The notes below the pieces were generated by a model, which did not search any database, was not told the origin of the DNA, and saw only the letters and a program-made list of their open reading frames with translations. A stretch of DNA of 64,000 nucleotides, taken from positions 48,282 to 112,281 of the forward strand of contig JANQRK010000001.1 of NCBI GenBank assembly GCA_028284585.1, written 5' to 3'. The stretch's first letter is position 1. Each line of letters begins with the position of its first letter. The DNA comes from Chromatiales bacterium. GTDB taxonomy: Bacteria; Pseudomonadota; Gammaproteobacteria; Chromatiales; Chromatiaceae. Of this stretch, positions 61,698-64,000 are shown in pieces. A program made the translations under genes and the position numbers.

Positions 61698-63056
61698 ATG
61701 GAACAACCCAAGTCCTTGACGAGCGCGCTGGAAGACCACAGCGCCGAGGGTATCGCCATCCTCACATCCGAACCATCGCACATGACTCGGGCGACCATCC
61801 TGATCATCGCAGCAATGCTGGTGGCGGCGCTGGTCTGGTCATTTTTCGGCCATGCCAACGTCATCGTGACGGTCTCGGGCGTGCTCGAGCCGGAAGGCAA
61901 GGTGCGTCGCTTCTACGCACCGGTCGAGGGTGAACTGATCGACCTCTATGTCGCCGAAGGCCTACCGGTCTCAGCGGGCGACGTGGTTGCGCGGATCAAT
62001 GCCAGACGCGCCGTCGAGGTCGCTGCCAATGCCCTGGACGCCGAGATCGGGCTTTCCGAGGCGGAGTTTCGGATGCGACGTTTTCCGCAACTGAAGGCGC
62101 TCAAGCAAAAGGAAGCCGAAGCGCTAGAGCGACAGATCGAGATCGAGCGCTCCGCACACGACAAGCGCGTCGCCGAGGGTCTGAGCCGTCTTACCGAGGC
62201 GAACAAGGCGCGCCTCGCCCAGGCGCGTGCCAACCTCGACAACGCACGCCAGGCCCGGGCCCGGGCGTCGTCCGATTTGCGCAAGTTCGAGCGCCTGTTT
62301 GCCAGCCCTGGAGAGGGCGGCGTATCGCGTCAAGAGGTTGAGGATCGCCGCACTACCTATGCCACCGCAGATGCCAGGTTTCGTGTTGCCGAGGCGCGGC
62401 TCGGCGAACTCGAGTTCGAGCTGTCACGCGCATATACCCAGGCCAAGAACGAACTGGAGGCGAGTGATCAAGCGCTGATCGAGTTGGAGATCCGGCGTGA
62501 CCGCCTACTCAAAGACTTAGAACACGAGGAGCGTAAGATCGAGGCCCAGCTCAGCAGCGCCCGCCTGCGTGCACAAGCAGCGGCCCGCGTCAGTTTCGAC
62601 AACATCGATGAAGACAACTTTTTGCGTGTGCTGGCTCCGGTGTCTGGCGTTGTCACCAATCTCGCCGTCACCCAACCGGGTGAAAAGATAACCGCGAACG
62701 CGCCGCTTGGCAGCATTGCGCCTAGTGATGCCGAGGCAGTGCTCATGCTCGAGGTACCCGAACGCGATCGCGGGTTCCTGCGTGAAGGTCAGCTCGTGAA
62801 GTTGAAATTCAATGCATTTCCGTACCAGCGTTACGGACAGATCGACGGTCGACTCGAGTATCTGGCGCCCGCGGCACACCTGTCGGGTACGGCGCGAGAG
62901 CCGGTTTACGAGGCGCGCGTCAGCTTGGAACGCGATCGATTCGAGGTGGGCGATCAAGTCTATCCACTGCGCTACGGGATGGTTGCGACAGCCGAGATCG
63001 TGGTTCGCGAGCGTCGTTTGATCAATCTTGCGCTCGACCCGCTACGCAACATCTGA
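61698..63056 (+). CDS. HlyD-family periplasmic adaptor of the peptide export system
   Basis: A 452-residue membrane fusion protein. A membrane helix (about residues 31-51, ATILIIAAMLVAALVWSFFG), lipoyl halves (VSGVLEPEGKVRRFYAPVEG, VLAPVSGVVTNLAVTQPGEK) and a coiled coil of about 190 residues between them (LKQKEAEALERQIEIERSA to LSSARLRAQAA) define the family. The C-terminal part YEARVSLERDRFEVGDQVYP is barrel-like. It differs clearly from the HlyD of the RTX operon and resembles adaptors paired with C39-peptidase transporters such as HetC-type systems. Confidence 0.9.
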   Translation: MEQPKSLTSALEDHSAEGIAILTSEPSHMTRATILIIAAMLVAALVWSFFGHANVIVTVSGVLEPEGKVRRFYAPVEGELIDLYVAEGLPVSAGDVVARINARRAVEVAANALDAEIGLSEAEFRMRRFPQLKALKQKEAEALERQIEIERSAHDKRVAEGLSRLTEANKARLAQARANLDNARQARARASSDLRKFERLFASPGEGGVSRQEVEDRRTTYATADARFRVAEARLGELEFELSRAYTQAKNELEASDQALIELEIRRDRLLKDLEHEERKIEAQLSSARLRAQAAARVSFDNIDEDNFLRVLAPVSGVVTNLAVTQPGEKITANAPLGSIAPSDAEAVLMLEVPERDRGFLREGQLVKLKFNAFPYQRYGQIDGRLEYLAPAAHLSGTAREPVYEARVSLERDRFEVGDQVYPLRYGMVATAEIVVRERRLINLALDPLRNI

Positions 63057-63117
63057 TTGCCAATAGCCTAGGGTACGAATTTTTAACCTCGGAATGGTAA
63101 AGATTGAGGAAAACAAC

Positions 63118-63870
63118 ATGGCAGAAGTATTCAAGATAGACGATGAAGTCATCGATGCGGATCAGTTCGTCAAGCTGCTCAAGCTGACCGGCCGCTTCGA
63201 ATCATTGATTGAAGATCTCGTGAAGGAGAAGCTCACCAGCCACGCCGCGAAACAACAGCGCTTGGCCCTTAGCGCAGAGGAAGTGCAGGAGCGTGCCGAT
63301 CAGTTGCGACGTGTCCGCGGGTTGCACCGTGCTGCCGACATGAACCGCTATCTCGACAGTCTCGGCGTCACACTGGATGATTTCGAGGCATTCATCACCG
63401 ATATGCTGTATTACGAAAAGGTGATGCAGCAGGTCTGTGATGACGCCGCGATCGACGAGTACTTCAAGCTCAACTCACCCAAGTTCGACGCAATCGAAGT
63501 CAGCCATATCATGGTTGATTCTGAGGGACAGGCCAAAGAGATCAGCTCGATCCTCAAGGAGGAGCCCGAGGCGTTCGAAGAACTCGTCGACGAGTATTCG
63601 CTGGCCGACACGCGCGACAGCAAGGGCCGTATCGGTCGCGTGCTGCGCGGCGCACTACCCCCGGAAGTCGAGGGCAAGGTGTTCAACGCAGGCCAGGGCG
63701 ACATCATCGGACCCTTTGCCACGGTGGGAGAAAAGTTCTTTGAAATCTTTCGCATCGACAGCAAGGAGTCGGCCAGCCTGACAGAGGGCACCAGGGAGGA
63801 AGTCAAGCGGACACTGCGCGAGCAGTGGCTTGCCGCAAAGGCGCGAGAGCATCGCGTAGAAGTCTATTGA
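63118..63870 (+). CDS. Parvulin/SurA-like peptidyl-prolyl isomerase
   Basis: A protein of 250 residues. ATG 63118 follows GAGG eight bases upstream; an earlier ATG at 63094 is possible. Residues 1-120 are helical and resemble the SurA-N chaperone segment (DEVIDADQFVKLLKLTGRFE). Residues about 125-220 match a rotamase domain (EVSHIMVDSEGQAKEISSIL, FEELVDEYSLADTRDSKGRI, GEKFFEIFRIDSKE). There is no signal peptide, so it would act in the cytosol, perhaps holding precursors unfolded for export. Such PPIases are known next to HlyD and C39 transporters in cyanobacteria and proteobacteria. Confidence 0.87.
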   Translation: MAEVFKIDDEVIDADQFVKLLKLTGRFESLIEDLVKEKLTSHAAKQQRLALSAEEVQERADQLRRVRGLHRAADMNRYLDSLGVTLDDFEAFITDMLYYEKVMQQVCDDAAIDEYFKLNSPKFDAIEVSHIMVDSEGQAKEISSILKEEPEAFEELVDEYSLADTRDSKGRIGRVLRGALPPEVEGKVFNAGQGDIIGPFATVGEKFFEIFRIDSKESASLTEGTREEVKRTLREQWLAAKAREHRVEVY

Positions 63871-63879
63871 TCCCCTAGG

Positions 63880-64000
63880 GCCTGTTCACACTAAGTGAGA
63901 CGCAGCGTTGCTGCCCCAAAACGCGCCAGGCAAGGCGCGAGGAGAGAGGTTTAGTGAGTCTAAATGAACGACGAGCAACGCTGCATGGCGTGTTTTGGAG
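63880..64000. repeat. Palindrome-rich intergenic element at the right edge
   Basis: The 3' flank of the isomerase gene contains CAGCGTTGC at 63903-63911 and its exact complement at 63975-63983, plus CCAAAACGCGCC at 63916-63927 and a near complement at 63987-63998. The pairs are in permuted order, so no single long stem forms. It looks like a REP-type dispersed element cut by the window end. No gene is seen. Confidence 0.4.

Overview
The window looks like chromosomal DNA of a GC-rich gammaproteobacterium. Evidence for this is the dksA–gluQ pair, the Cys–Leu tRNA order next to a tRNA-Gly relic, a PqiABC system, CysZ, and an exosortase (XrtA/PEP-CTERM) polysaccharide cluster. A CbbY-type phosphatase, an SbtB-like P-II protein, a broken SbtA bicarbonate transporter and a CbbR-like LysR regulator point to a CO2-fixing lifestyle, perhaps a Chromatiales-like sulfur oxidiser. 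That lineage is an inference; no taxonomic marker gene is present.

Layout. 0-0.85 kb: edge of an XrtA exopolysaccharide cluster (Wzz-like fragment, Wza-like exporter). 1-5.2 kb: housekeeping genes (cysZ, an aminotransferase, cbbY, dksA, gluQ). 5.3-16.3 kb: a type I secretion operon on the minus strand, in the order HlyB-type ABC transporter, HlyD-type adaptor, a small putative immunity gene, and a 2313-residue RTX protein with a toxin-like N-terminus. 16.8-17.7 kb: tRNA-Leu, an RRM protein, tRNA-Cys and a degenerate tRNA-Gly. 17.8-21.3 kb: pqiA (split into two genes), pqiB, pqiC. 21.6-28.9 kb: a spondin-domain PEP-CTERM protein, two secreted proteins of unknown function, sbtB with a frameshifted sbtA, a LysR regulator, a Vgb-like propeller, a cyclase-family hydrolase and PsiE. 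29-30.3 kb: no intact gene, one decayed gene. 30.3-44.6 kb: a polysaccharide island that is lower in GC by eye (flippase, methyltransferases, a methyltransferase-phosphotransferase fusion, heparinase-type lyase, sulfotransferase, PL14-like lipoprotein, a dead IS5-type element and a Kelch-like lipoprotein).

44.7-63.9 kb holds the most unusual material. Four small paralogous proteins have double-glycine (GG) leaders and cysteine-free cores ending in a shared QN(G/A)VSGQ motif. Each has its own sigma-54-type promoter (GG-N10-GC) about 70 bases upstream, a shared AT-rich upstream motif and a hairpin terminator. A fifth GG-leader peptide with an unrelated core follows. Beside them are a Hanks-type Ser/Thr kinase, a vWA-FHA membrane protein, two more short ORFs, a caspase-fold lipoprotein with Sel1 repeats and a long coiled coil, a degenerate cyclase-FHA fusion, a PP2C phosphatase, a NodT-type outer-membrane channel, a double-FHA membrane protein, an HlyD-type adaptor and a parvulin-like foldase. 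I read this as a phospho-regulated peptide export system under RpoN control. The C39-peptidase ABC transporter it needs is not in the window and may lie just past the right edge.
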